From positions 1-64,000 of the forward strand of contig NZ_RBWU01000005.1 of assembly GCF_003634705.1 (NCBI RefSeq): a stretch of DNA of 64,000 nt, given 5' to 3'. A program made the position numbers and the translations under genes. The notes below the pieces were generated by a model. It saw only the letters and a program-made list of their open reading frames with translations. It was not told the origin of the DNA and did no database searches. The DNA is from Actinomadura pelletieri DSM 43383 (GTDB lineage Bacteria; Actinomycetota; Actinomycetes; Streptosporangiales; Streptosporangiaceae). Of the stretch, positions 52,462-60,780 are shown one piece after another. Positions within the stretch are counted from its first letter, which is position 1. Each line of letters begins with the position of its first letter.

Positions 52462-54762
52462 TCACGCGCCACGAACGATGTGCTCCGGCCGGACCGGCAC
52501 GCGCGCCAGCGCCAGGCCCGTGGCGTCGCGGACCGCGGCGACGATCGCGGGCGTGGACGACAGCGTCGGCGGCTCACCGGCCCCGCGCAGCCCGTACGGC
52601 GCCTCCGGGTCGGGATGTTCCAGGATGTCGAGCCGCATCGGCGGCATGTCGAGGATCGTCGGGATGAGGTAGTCGGTGAACGACGGGTTCCTGACCTGGC
52701 CGTCCACCACGATGATCTCCTCCATCAGGGCGAGGCCGAGGCCCTGTGCGGATCCGCCGTGGATCTGTCCCTCCACGCCCGTCCGGTTGATGATCTTGCC
52801 GACGTCCTGGACGGCGGCGAGTTCGACGACCTTGACGAGCCCGAGTTCCACGTCCACGTCGACGACGGCGCGGTGGACGCACAGGGCCAGCTGGGTGTGG
52901 CTGTGCCCCTGCCCGGTCACGGGGTCCATCGGGACGGTCGGCCGGTGCCGGTACTCGCGGGTCCGCTCGATGACGTCCTCGCGCAGGACGTCCTCGACGG
53001 TGCCGAGCACCCCGTCCGCCCGAGAGACGATCTTCCCGCCGATGACGGTCAGGTCCTCGGCGTCGCGGGAGAGGCGGTGGGCGGCGAGGGCGAGCAGGTC
53101 GGCGTGGACCGCCTCGCAGGCCGCCTTCACCGCGCCGCCCGACATGTACGACTGGCGGGACGCGCTGGACGATCCGGCGTCGCCGACCCGGTCGTCGGCC
53201 GGGGCGATCGTGACCTTCGGGACGCCCAGCTCCGTCCGCGCGATCTGCGCCTGGATCGTGACGAGGCCCTGCCCGACCTCGGCGGCGGCGGTGTGGACGA
53301 GCGCCGTGGCCTCACCGCCGATGACCTCCAGCCGGACACGGGCCGTGGAGTAGTCGTCGAAGCCCTCGGAGAAACAGATGTTCTTGATCCCGACGCCGTA
53401 GCCGATGCCCCGAACGACCCCCTCGCCGCGTGTCGTCTGCGACACCCCGCCGGGCAGGTTCCGTGGGTCGGACGGGTCGAGCGGCGGCGGCAGCGGCATC
53501 GCGTCGAGGCGGGTCAGCATGTCGGCGAGCGGTGCGGGCGACTCGATGACCTGCCCGGTCGCGAGCCTCGACCCCTGCGAGACGGCATTGCGGCGGCGGA
53601 CCTCGACGGGCCCGATCCCGCAGGCCGCGCCGAGTTCGTCCATCATCGACTCGTAGGCGAAGCACGCCTGGACCGCTCCAAACCCGCGCATCGCGCCGCA
53701 GGGCGGATTGTTGGTGTAGACGCCGTAGGCGTCGATGCGGATGTTGGGGATCTCGTACGGGCCGACGCCGAGCGAGGCCGCGTTCCCGACGACGTTCCTC
53801 GTGGACGAGGTGTACGCGCCGCCGTCCAGGACGATCTCGACGTCGGCGTACAGGAGCCGTCCGTCGGCGGTGGCGCCGTACTCGTACCGCATCAGCGCCG
53901 GGTGCCGGTGGACGTGCCCGAAGAACGACTCGTGCCGGTCGTACGACATCTTGACCGGCCTGCCGGTGCGCAACGCCAACATCGCCGCATGGATCTGCAT
54001 CGACAGGTCCTCGCGCCCGCCGAACGCGCCGCCGACGCCCGCGAGCGTCATGTGCACCTGGTCCTCGGCGAGGCCGAGGCACGGCGCGATCTGCCTGAGG
54101 TCGTTGTGCAGCCACTGGGTCGACACGTGCAGGTCGACGCCGCCGTCCTCGGACGGGATCGCCAGTCCCGCCTCCGGCCCGAGGAACGCCTGGTCCTGGA
54201 TGCCGACCTCGTACTCCCGCGCGACGACGATCTCGGCCTCGGCCCCCGCGGCGGCCACGTCGCCGACGCGGACGGGCTGGTACCGGGTGATGCCGCCCAG
54301 CTCCTGGACCTTCCGGCCCTCCGGATCGGCGACGACGGCGCGCGCGTCGGTGATCGGGGCGTGGACGTCATAGTCGACGACGATCCTCGCGAGGGCGCGG
54401 CGGGCCGCCTCCGGATGGTCGGCGGCGACCAGCGCGACCGGCTCGCCCTGGTACCTGACCTGGTCGATGGCCAGGACGGGTTGGTCCGCAGGGTGGTCGA
54501 GGCCGAACAGCGCGCGTCCCGGGACGTCCTCGTGGGTGAGGACCGCGCGGACACCGGGCATCGCGAGGGCCGGGCCGATGTCGATCGACCGGATCAGCGC
54601 GCGGGGGTGCGGGCTGCGCAGCGTCGCGCCCCACAGCATCCCGTCCATCCACAGGTCGGAGGCGTAGGCGAACTCGCCGGCGACCTTCAGCGTGCCGTCC
54701 GGGCGGAGCGGGCTGTCCCCCACGCCGCCCGGCGCGGACGTCACGTCCAGGCGCGAGGTCAT
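52462..54762 (-). CDS. xdhA: Xanthine dehydrogenase, molybdopterin-binding subunit
   Basis: A 766-residue Mo-cofactor subunit that hydroxylates hypoxanthine and xanthine to urate. It has an aldehyde oxidase a/b hammerhead N-terminus (TLKVAGEFAYASDLWMDGML, GATLRSPHPRALI) and the large Mo-binding part with TLAGVGGAFGGREDLSMQIH, MRGFGAVQACFAYESMMDEL, HTAAAEVGQGLVTIQAQIAR and GLRGAGEPPTLSSTPA, where Glu730 is the likely catalytic base. Subunit naming follows E. coli (XdhA Mo, XdhB FAD, XdhC Fe-S). ATG 54762 overlaps the preceding stop (ATGA). The gene for the Mo-cofactor sulfurylation factor is not in the window. Confidence 0.94.
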   Translation of the reverse strand: MTSRLDVTSAPGGVGDSPLRPDGTLKVAGEFAYASDLWMDGMLWGATLRSPHPRALIRSIDIGPALAMPGVRAVLTHEDVPGRALFGLDHPADQPVLAIDQVRYQGEPVALVAADHPEAARRALARIVVDYDVHAPITDARAVVADPEGRKVQELGGITRYQPVRVGDVAAAGAEAEIVVAREYEVGIQDQAFLGPEAGLAIPSEDGGVDLHVSTQWLHNDLRQIAPCLGLAEDQVHMTLAGVGGAFGGREDLSMQIHAAMLALRTGRPVKMSYDRHESFFGHVHRHPALMRYEYGATADGRLLYADVEIVLDGGAYTSSTRNVVGNAASLGVGPYEIPNIRIDAYGVYTNNPPCGAMRGFGAVQACFAYESMMDELGAACGIGPVEVRRRNAVSQGSRLATGQVIESPAPLADMLTRLDAMPLPPPLDPSDPRNLPGGVSQTTRGEGVVRGIGYGVGIKNICFSEGFDDYSTARVRLEVIGGEATALVHTAAAEVGQGLVTIQAQIARTELGVPKVTIAPADDRVGDAGSSSASRQSYMSGGAVKAACEAVHADLLALAAHRLSRDAEDLTVIGGKIVSRADGVLGTVEDVLREDVIERTREYRHRPTVPMDPVTGQGHSHTQLALCVHRAVVDVDVELGLVKVVELAAVQDVGKIINRTGVEGQIHGGSAQGLGLALMEEIIVVDGQVRNPSFTDYLIPTILDMPPMRLDILEHPDPEAPYGLRGAGEPPTLSSTPAIVAAVRDATGLALARVPVRPEHIVRGA

Positions 54763-56132
54763 CGCGACACCTCCTCGGCGAGCGCCGTCAGACGGCGGTG
54801 GGCGGCGGCGCCGCGCCGCGCGACCTCGTCCTGCGGAACGGTGACGAGCGTGTCGTCGGCGACGACGGTCCGGCCGCCGACCAGCAGGCGGTGCAGCGGT
54901 GGGGGCGGACCGAACACGAACGCGACGACCGGATCGTCGACGGCGGCGCGGAAGCCGTCCATCCGCCAGAGGGCGATGTCGGCGAGCCTGCCCGGTTCGA
55001 GCGTGCCGAGTTCGTCGTCGCGGCCGAGGCAGCGGGCCCCGCCGAGCGTCCCCATCTCCAGGGCCTGCCGGGCGGTGAGGGCGGTCGGTCCGTAGCGGGC
55101 GCGCTGCATGTAGACCGCCTGCCGCAGCTCCCCGGCGAGCGGTACCAGTTCCGCCGACGCGGGGCCGTCCACGCCCAGCCCGACCGTCGCGCCCTCGGCG
55201 AGGAGGTGGGACACGCGGGCGATCCCGGCGCCGAGGCGGGCGTTGGAACTCGGGCAGTGCGCCGTGCCGGTCCCGGTCTCGGCGAGCCGTTTGACGTCGG
55301 TGTCGTGCAGGTGGACGCAGTGCGCGAGCCACACGTCCGGGCCGAGCCAGCCGATCGAGTCCATGTACTCGACCGGCGTCATGCCGAACTGCTCGGTGGT
55401 GTGCTCCTCCTCGTCGAGGGTCTCGGCGAGGTGGGTGTGCAGCCGGACGCCCTTCTCCCGCGCCAGCTCCGCCGAACGGACCAGCAGATCCCGGGTGACG
55501 CTGAACGGGGAGCAGGGCGCGACGGCCACGCGCAGCATCGAGCCGGGCGACGGGTCGTGGTACCGGTCGATCGCGGCGGCGGTCTCGGTGAGGATCGTGT
55601 CGAGGTCCTCGACGACCTCGTCGGGCGGGAGCCCGCCGCGTGACTCGCCCCGGTCCATCGAGCCCCGGCACGGGTGGAAGCGGACGCCGATCTCCCGGGC
55701 CGCCTCGATTCCCGCCGCGAACAGGTCGCCGCGTCCCTTCGGGAACAGGTAGTGGTGGTCGGTGGAGGTGGTGCAGCCCGACTTGGCGAGCCAGCCGAGG
55801 CCCGCGCTCGCCGCCCCGGCCACGACCTCCGCGTCCATCTTCGACCAGGGCCCGTACAGGGTCGTCAGCCACTCGAACAGGGTGTCGTTCACCGCGAGAC
55901 CCTGACTCGCCCACTGGTAGAGGTGGTGGTGCGCGTTCACCAATCCGGGGGTGGCGAGGCACCCGGTGGCGTCGATCCGGTCGTTCCGGTCGGCCTCGGC
56001 GAGCGCGGGCCGGCCGGGGCCCACGGCGGTGATGCGGTCGGCATCGACGACGATGTGGCCGTCCGGATACTCGTCGCCGGAGACGGTGACGACATGGGCG
56101 TTCTCGATGACGGTCCGCGTCGCGCGCGTCAT
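54759..56132 (-). CDS. Amidohydrolase, 8-oxoguanine/purine deaminase type (TrzN/AtzB-like)
   Basis: A 457-residue amidohydrolase of the cytosine/guanine deaminase superfamily. Motifs: TPGLVNAHHHLYQWASQGLA (metal His pair in HHH), CTTSTDHHYLFP, HTHLAETLDEEEHTTEQFGM, HCVHLHD and LGVDGPASAELVPLAGELRQ with the metal Asp. The NAHHHLYQxxSQG block is what I associate with 8-oxoguanine deaminases and hydroxyatrazine hydrolases. Its position between the Fe-S and Mo subunits of xanthine dehydrogenase points to deamination of guanine, 8-oxoguanine or a related purine to feed the oxidase. ATG 56132 overlaps the Fe-S subunit stop. Confidence 0.82.
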   Translation of the reverse strand: MTRATRTVIENAHVVTVSGDEYPDGHIVVDADRITAVGPGRPALAEADRNDRIDATGCLATPGLVNAHHHLYQWASQGLAVNDTLFEWLTTLYGPWSKMDAEVVAGAASAGLGWLAKSGCTTSTDHHYLFPKGRGDLFAAGIEAAREIGVRFHPCRGSMDRGESRGGLPPDEVVEDLDTILTETAAAIDRYHDPSPGSMLRVAVAPCSPFSVTRDLLVRSAELAREKGVRLHTHLAETLDEEEHTTEQFGMTPVEYMDSIGWLGPDVWLAHCVHLHDTDVKRLAETGTGTAHCPSSNARLGAGIARVSHLLAEGATVGLGVDGPASAELVPLAGELRQAVYMQRARYGPTALTARQALEMGTLGGARCLGRDDELGTLEPGRLADIALWRMDGFRAAVDDPVVAFVFGPPPPLHRLLVGGRTVVADDTLVTVPQDEVARRGAAAHRRLTALAEEVSR

Positions 56133-56614
56133 GGCGCCGTGGCCTTCCGCTCGGCGGCCAGCCGTACCGCGTCGAGGATCTTCTCGTAGCCGGTGCAGCG
56201 GCACAGGTTCCCCGCCAGCGCCTCGCGGATCTCGGCGTCGGTGGGCGCCGGGTTCCGCTCGATCAGGTCATGGGACTGGACGATCAGACCGGGTGTGCAG
56301 AACCCGCACTGGACGGCCCCCGCCTCCAGGAACGCCTCCTGGACGGGATCGAGCCGCTCCTCACCCGGCGGCCCTTCGGCCAGGCCCTCGACCGTGCGGA
56401 CCTTCCGCCCCTCCGCCTGACCGGCCGCGACCAGGCACGAGCAGACCGGAACCCCGTCGAGGTAGACCGTGCAGGAACCGCATTCGCCCTGCTCACATGC
56501 GTTCTTCGAGCCCGGCAGGCCCATCCGTTCCCGAAGCAGGAAGAGCAGGCTCTCGCCCTCCCACACATCGTCCACGGCCTGCCGCGAGCCGTTCACCGTG
56601 AGGTTCACGCGCAT
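56129..56614 (-). CDS. xdhC: Xanthine dehydrogenase, 2Fe-2S subunit
   Basis: A 161-residue iron-sulfur subunit passing electrons from the Mo site to FAD. The plant-type ferredoxin cluster ligands are in NACEQGECGSCTVYLDGVPV followed by C (CX4CX2CX11C). The second cluster is bound by VQCGFCTPG and GNLCRCTGYEKIL. ATG 56614 shares a base with the FAD subunit stop (TGATG). Normal length. Confidence 0.95.
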   Translation of the reverse strand: MRVNLTVNGSRQAVDDVWEGESLLFLLRERMGLPGSKNACEQGECGSCTVYLDGVPVCSCLVAAGQAEGRKVRTVEGLAEGPPGEERLDPVQEAFLEAGAVQCGFCTPGLIVQSHDLIERNPAPTDAEIREALAGNLCRCTGYEKILDAVRLAAERKATAP

Positions 56615-57510
56615 CAGGAGGCCTCCCTTCCCAGCGAGTCCACGCTTCCGGTGGAGCCCGCGCGATGGTCGTTCCAGGCCCAGGTCAACGTGCGGCGCGC
56701 CATCACCGACAGGGCCCGTCGGCGGTAGTCGCCCGTGCCGCGGACGTCGTCGATCGGCGACGCCGCCTCCGCCACCAGCTCCCCGAACCGCCGTGCCGCC
56801 GCGTCCGGCAGCGGGCCACGGCCGTCCCAGTCCAGCTCGTGCGCGATGAACGCCTCGGCGGCGGAGGCCCGGCGCGGTGTCGGCGCCGCCGAGCCGAGTC
56901 CCGTGCCGACGCGCCTGTCCTCCGGACGCAGCGCGACCGCGAACGAGCACACGGCGATCACCATCGCGTTTCTGGTACCGATCTTGGAGAAGTACTGGGG
57001 GCCGGACGCCGGGGCCGCCCAGAACGCCCGGATCAGCTCGTCCGGCGCCAGCGCGTTCCGCTTCACGCCGGTGAAGAACTCCGCGACCGGGATCATCCGG
57101 ACGCCGCGCGCCGCCGACTCCGCCTCGACCACGGCGTCGCCCGCCAGCAGCGGCGGATGAGCGTCCCCGGCGGGCGAGGCGGCGCCGAGGTTCCCGCCGA
57201 CCGTGCCGCGGTTGCGGATCTGTGGCGAGCCCACGGTCCGGGACGCCTGCGCGAGGCCCGGCAGGCTCCGTCCGAGTTCGGTGATCAGCCGGGCGTACGG
57301 GACGCCCGCGCCGACGCGGAGCCGTCCGCCCGCCGGGTCCCAGTCGGTGAGGGCGTGGACGCCGGTCAGGTCGAGCAGCGCCGCGGGCCTTCGCCGGTCG
57401 AAGTTGATCTCGACCATGATGTCGGTGCCGCCCTGGACGGGCAGCGCGTCGGGCCGTTCCGCCTTGATGGCGAGCGCGTCCTGCCAGGTCGCCGGTCGTA
57501 GGAAGTCCAT
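56614..57510 (-). CDS. xdhB: Xanthine dehydrogenase, FAD-binding subunit
   Basis: A 298-residue FAD subunit that passes electrons to NAD. The FAD-binding motif LPVQGGTDIMVEINF is near residues 23-37 and TVGSPQIRNRGTVGGNLGAA then SPAGDAHPPLLAGDA near 92-120. The C-terminal CO dehydrogenase flavoprotein-type domain includes YFSKIGTRNAMVIAVCSFAV and IDDVRGTGDYRRRALSVMAR. ATG 57510 lies 13 bases after the urate oxidase stop. Length and motifs are normal. Confidence 0.93.
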   Translation of the reverse strand: MDFLRPATWQDALAIKAERPDALPVQGGTDIMVEINFDRRRPAALLDLTGVHALTDWDPAGGRLRVGAGVPYARLITELGRSLPGLAQASRTVGSPQIRNRGTVGGNLGAASPAGDAHPPLLAGDAVVEAESAARGVRMIPVAEFFTGVKRNALAPDELIRAFWAAPASGPQYFSKIGTRNAMVIAVCSFAVALRPEDRRVGTGLGSAAPTPRRASAAEAFIAHELDWDGRGPLPDAAARRFGELVAEAASPIDDVRGTGDYRRRALSVMARRTLTWAWNDHRAGSTGSVDSLGREAS

Positions 57511-57523
57511 GTTCCTCGCTCCC

Positions 57524-58405
57524 TCAGGTCCAGGCGGACGGAGCGTCCGGCGCGTCGTCGGTGAGGACGGTGCCCTCGACGAGCCCGTACGGGCGGTCGG
57601 CCGCGAAGTAGACCTCGTTGTCGTTGTCCATGCCGAACGGCTCCAGATCGACCAGATGGTGATGCCTGTTGGGCATCGACAGGCGTATCTCGCACAGCTC
57701 CGGACGTTCGTCCAGGACCCGGCGGCCCATCTGGAACAGCGTCTGCTGAAGCGACAGGCTGTGCGTCTCGGCGAACGCGCGCAGCAGGTGGTTCCGGGCC
57801 TCGCGGAAGGACACGTCCCAGTCCTGTGCCGCGATGCCCCGGTGACGCCACCGCGCGGTGATGGCCGTCGCGAGGACCCGGTCGTCGGTCGGGGGAAGCG
57901 TCGTGTACTCGTCCCGGAGGAAGCCGTGGAACTCGCTGCCGGTCGAGTTCAGGACGGCGAGGTCCCGCAGCCCGGAGACGACCGATTCGGCGCCGCCGTC
58001 GCCGTCGCTGTGCACCAGCGCCGTCCGGACCTCCCCGCCGCTCCGGACGAAGGAGTGCCCACCGGTGATGCGGTCCCAGGCGTACTCGTGGATCTCCACG
58101 CGGGCATGGGTGATGGTCGGCTGCGAGTCCACGAAGTGGCGCGCGAGCAGGAGACCGAAGTCCTCGATCGTGGCCATGCCGTGCTTCTTGGCGAACGCGA
58201 ACACGGTGTTCTTCTGGCTGTCGGTGGGCAGGACCGCGGCGTTGTCGCCGGACAGATGGACGTCCTCCATGGCCCCGGAGAGGAGGACGGTGACGTTCAC
58301 GTCCTTGATCCGGTGGACCTCGCCGTCCCTCCCGGCGTCCCTGGTGACGCGGACGACGCGCGTCTCCGCCTTTCCGTAGCGGTTGGGCCCGAGCACGATG
58401 GCCAT
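57524..58405 (-). CDS. pucL: Urate oxidase (uricase)
   Basis: A 293-residue cofactor-free uricase oxidising urate to 5-hydroxyisourate. The two T-fold halves show LGPNRYGKAETRVVRVTRD, DNAAVLPTDSQKNTVFAFAK (catalytic Thr of the triad), FVRSGGEVRTALVHSDG, STGSEFHGFLRDEYTTLPPT and MPNRHHHLVDLEPFGMDNDN then EVYFAADRPYG. ATG 58405 is 5 bases after the HIU hydrolase stop. The gene is not fused to an OHCU decarboxylase domain, unlike some Bacillus PucL. Confidence 0.95.
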   Translation of the reverse strand: MAIVLGPNRYGKAETRVVRVTRDAGRDGEVHRIKDVNVTVLLSGAMEDVHLSGDNAAVLPTDSQKNTVFAFAKKHGMATIEDFGLLLARHFVDSQPTITHARVEIHEYAWDRITGGHSFVRSGGEVRTALVHSDGDGGAESVVSGLRDLAVLNSTGSEFHGFLRDEYTTLPPTDDRVLATAITARWRHRGIAAQDWDVSFREARNHLLRAFAETHSLSLQQTLFQMGRRVLDERPELCEIRLSMPNRHHHLVDLEPFGMDNDNEVYFAADRPYGLVEGTVLTDDAPDAPSAWT

Positions 58406-58410
58406 CGGCG

Positions 58411-58725
58411 TTAGCTCCCTCGGTACGTCGAGTAGGCGAACGGGCTGATCAGCAGCGGCACGTGCAGATGCCCGCCGGGGTCGGTGATCGTGAACACCAC
58501 GGTCACCTCGGGGTAGAAGTCCGACAGCGCGGACGTGTCGAACACCAGGCGATGCGTGCCGGCTCCCGGCTCGGCGTTCCAGTGCCTGATCCGGCCGTCG
58601 TCGTCGGTGCGCGCCTCGGCCAGGGTGGTCCAGCCGCCGTCCGGGTCGCGCCGCTCCAGCCGGACGGACGTTCCCACGGCGGGCAGGCCCCTGGCCGCGT
58701 CCAGCACATGCGTCGAAAGACTCAT
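58411..58725 (-). CDS. 5-Hydroxyisourate hydrolase
   Basis: A 104-residue transthyretin-like enzyme hydrolysing 5-hydroxyisourate to OHCU. The N-terminal STHVLDAARGLPA supplies the catalytic His, RLERRDPDGGW follows with Arg, and the diagnostic C-terminus is YRGS (SPFAYSTYRGS). ATG 58725 overlaps the preceding decarboxylase stop by four bases. Normal length for the family. Confidence 0.94.
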   Translation of the reverse strand: MSLSTHVLDAARGLPAVGTSVRLERRDPDGGWTTLAEARTDDDGRIRHWNAEPGAGTHRLVFDTSALSDFYPEVTVVFTITDPGGHLHVPLLISPFAYSTYRGS

Positions 58726-59186
58726 CGCGCACTCCCCCGGGTCCGGTCGACGAGTTTGGCCAGCCGAAGTTCCACGATCTTCGTGAGTTCCCTCCGGACG
58801 ACGGCCCGCTCCGTCGCGGTGTCGTTCGCCAGGCGGGCCCGGAGGTCGCCGAGCATGCCGGCGGCGCCACGGCCCGTGGCGCAGATCAGGAACACGTGGC
58901 CGAAGCGCTCCTCGTAGGCCCGGTTCCCGTCGACGAGGGCGGCACGCACGTCCGGGGCGGTTCCGTCCATCCCCGACTGCTCGACCCGGGACCAGCCGTC
59001 CACCCGGTCGCCGATGCGTGGGTGCTCGGCCAGGGCCTCGATCACGTCGGGCCAGTCCAGGTCGTCCAGGGCCGCGACTCCGGCCGCCCGCAACTCGTCC
59101 AGGTCCCGGTAGGGGCGTCCCGCGAGCGCCGCGACCCACCGGCGGGACGCGCAACACGCCGCCAGGTCCGCATCGGTGAACCGCAT
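58722..59186 (-). CDS. OHCU decarboxylase
   Basis: A 154-residue 2-oxo-4-hydroxy-4-carboxy-5-ureidoimidazoline decarboxylase producing S-allantoin. Family motifs: AACCASRRWVAALAGRPYRD, ALAEHPRIGDR with the catalytic His, EQSGM, and YEERFGHVFLICATGRGAAG then MLGDLRARLANDTATERAVV. ATG 59186 has AAGGGAG upstream. It is the first gene of the nine-gene purine operon and is divergent from the PucR regulator. Confidence 0.94.
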   Translation of the reverse strand: MRFTDADLAACCASRRWVAALAGRPYRDLDELRAAGVAALDDLDWPDVIEALAEHPRIGDRVDGWSRVEQSGMDGTAPDVRAALVDGNRAYEERFGHVFLICATGRGAAGMLGDLRARLANDTATERAVVRRELTKIVELRLAKLVDRTRGSAR

Positions 59187-59200
59187 CCGCGCTCCCTTCT

Positions 59201-59222
59201 CGCCTGTCAGTACACACAGGCG
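59201..59222. promoter_or_regulatory. Palindrome in the pucR / purine operon promoter region
   Basis: CGCCTGT (59201-59207) and ACAGGCG (59216-59222) form a perfect 7-base-arm dyad with an 8-base spacer. It lies 15 bases upstream of the OHCU decarboxylase start and about 75 bases before the PucR start. The position suits regulation of both divergent units by the PucR-family protein. Confidence 0.55.
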
Positions 59223-59297
59223 TTCGGGAGCCGGTCGAGGGACAGGACATCCGAACTCGGGCACCGGCCGCGCGCGGCGCTTTGTAGGTTTCTCCAT

Positions 59298-60779
59298 ATG
59301 AAGCTGCGCGCCCTGCTCGCGATGCCGGACCTGCGGCTGGAGGTCGTCACCGGGGAGGACGCCCTCGACCGGCCGATCCGGTGGGTCGTCACCACCGATC
59401 TCCTCGACCCCGGCCGCTACCTGCGCGGGCGGGAACTCGTGCTCACCGGGCTCGTCTGGCGGTCGGGTCCGGCCGACTCCGAGACCTTCGTGCGGGCCCT
59501 CGTCGACGCGGGCGTGTCGGGCCTCGCCGCCGGGGACCTCGCGTTCGGCACCGCCCCGGACGATCTCGTCGACGCCTGCCGCCGGTACGGGCTGCCACTG
59601 TTCCGGGTCCCCGAGGACGTGGCGTTCGCGACGGTGACGGAGGAGGTCGTCCGGCATCTGTCCGGGGCCCGCGCGGCGGATCTGACCGCCGTTCTCGACC
59701 GGCACCGCCGCCTCGTCGAGGGCACCGGGCTCGGCGCCGTCCTCGACCTCGTCGACCGCGACCTCGGCATGCGCTGCCGGGTCCTCACCGCGACCGGGCG
59801 GCTCGTCGCCGGTCCGCGGCCACCCGATCCCGCCGCCCTGGCCGGGGCGTTCGTCGGCGCGCCGCGCCTGCCGCACCACGTGCCCGGCCTCGACACCTCG
59901 CTGTTCGCCGTCGACGAGGGCGGCCGGTGCCGCGCGGCCGACTGGTTCATCGCCTGCGACGGAGACTTCGCCGACTGGCCCGCCGAACGCCGCGCCCTCA
60001 CCGGCGAACTGGCCGCCATCGTCGCGCTGGAACGGGACATGCTGGACGACCGCCGGAGCGCGGACGACCGCCGCGCCCAGGAGGTCGTGACCGCCGCCGT
60101 CACCGGCGACGCGCCGACGCTGGAACGCTCCGGCGTCCTGGCGGACGTCCCGCTGGTCGCGGTCGCCGCCACCGGCCGTGGCGAACCGGGCCCGGAGGAG
60201 GTGCGCGCCGTCCTCGCCGAGGTCCTTCGGGACGCGGGCCCGGTCCTCGGCCTGGTCGACGACGAGATCGTCGCGCTCGTCCCCGCGACCGGACGCGACG
60301 TCGCCACCGAGATCGAGGACGGACTGGGCGCGCTGTCACCCGGCCTGTCCGGCGGCGGCGTCGCGGTCGGGGTCAGCGACACGGTCCAGGACCCCGACCC
60401 GCGCGGCGCCGTGGCGGAGGCCAGGCACGCGCGGCGGCTGGCCGCCGCGCGCCCGGCGCCGGTGTGCGTCGTCCGGCACCACGAACTCGCCACGCACGTC
60501 CTGTTGCTGGCCGGCGTTCCCGAGGACGTCCGGCGGATGTTCAAGGCGCGCCTGCTGGACCCGCTGCGCGCCTACGACGAGGAGCACGGCGCCGACCTCG
60601 TCCTGACCCTGGAGACGTTCCTGCGGTGCTCGGGCTCCTGGACGCGCTGCGCCGAACGGCTCCATCTGCACGTCAACTCGGTGCGCTACCGGATCCAGCG
60701 CGTCCAGGACCTCACCGGGCGCGATCTGTCCCGCCTCGAAGACCGCGTCGACTTCTTCCTCGCCCTCCGGTTGGACTGA
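59298..60779 (+). CDS. pucR: PucR-family purine catabolism regulator
   Basis: A 493-residue regulator. The N-terminal PucR domain (MKLRALLAMPDLRLEVVTGE, WVVTTDLLDPGRYLRGRELV) spans about residues 1-120. A central GGDEF-like CdaR domain runs to about 400 (AVGVSDTVQDPDPRGAVAEA). The C-terminal HTH_30 is ETFLRCSGSWTRCAERLHLH then VNSVRYRIQRVQDLTGRDLS. ATG 59298 is the first codon with homology. The divergent nine-gene purine operon is the obvious target; whether it activates or represses cannot be read from sequence. Confidence 0.93.
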   Translation: MKLRALLAMPDLRLEVVTGEDALDRPIRWVVTTDLLDPGRYLRGRELVLTGLVWRSGPADSETFVRALVDAGVSGLAAGDLAFGTAPDDLVDACRRYGLPLFRVPEDVAFATVTEEVVRHLSGARAADLTAVLDRHRRLVEGTGLGAVLDLVDRDLGMRCRVLTATGRLVAGPRPPDPAALAGAFVGAPRLPHHVPGLDTSLFAVDEGGRCRAADWFIACDGDFADWPAERRALTGELAAIVALERDMLDDRRSADDRRAQEVVTAAVTGDAPTLERSGVLADVPLVAVAATGRGEPGPEEVRAVLAEVLRDAGPVLGLVDDEIVALVPATGRDVATEIEDGLGALSPGLSGGGVAVGVSDTVQDPDPRGAVAEARHARRLAAARPAPVCVVRHHELATHVLLLAGVPEDVRRMFKARLLDPLRAYDEEHGADLVLTLETFLRCSGSWTRCAERLHLHVNSVRYRIQRVQDLTGRDLSRLEDRVDFFLALRLD

Positions 60780-60780
60780 C

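Noticed and set aside
51772..55095. Very long plus-strand open frame (over 1,100 codons) opposite the allantoinase and xanthine dehydrogenase genes
   Set aside because: Composition is Arg/Asp/Val rich with no domain motif; it mirrors the codon bias of the well-supported genes on the other strand.
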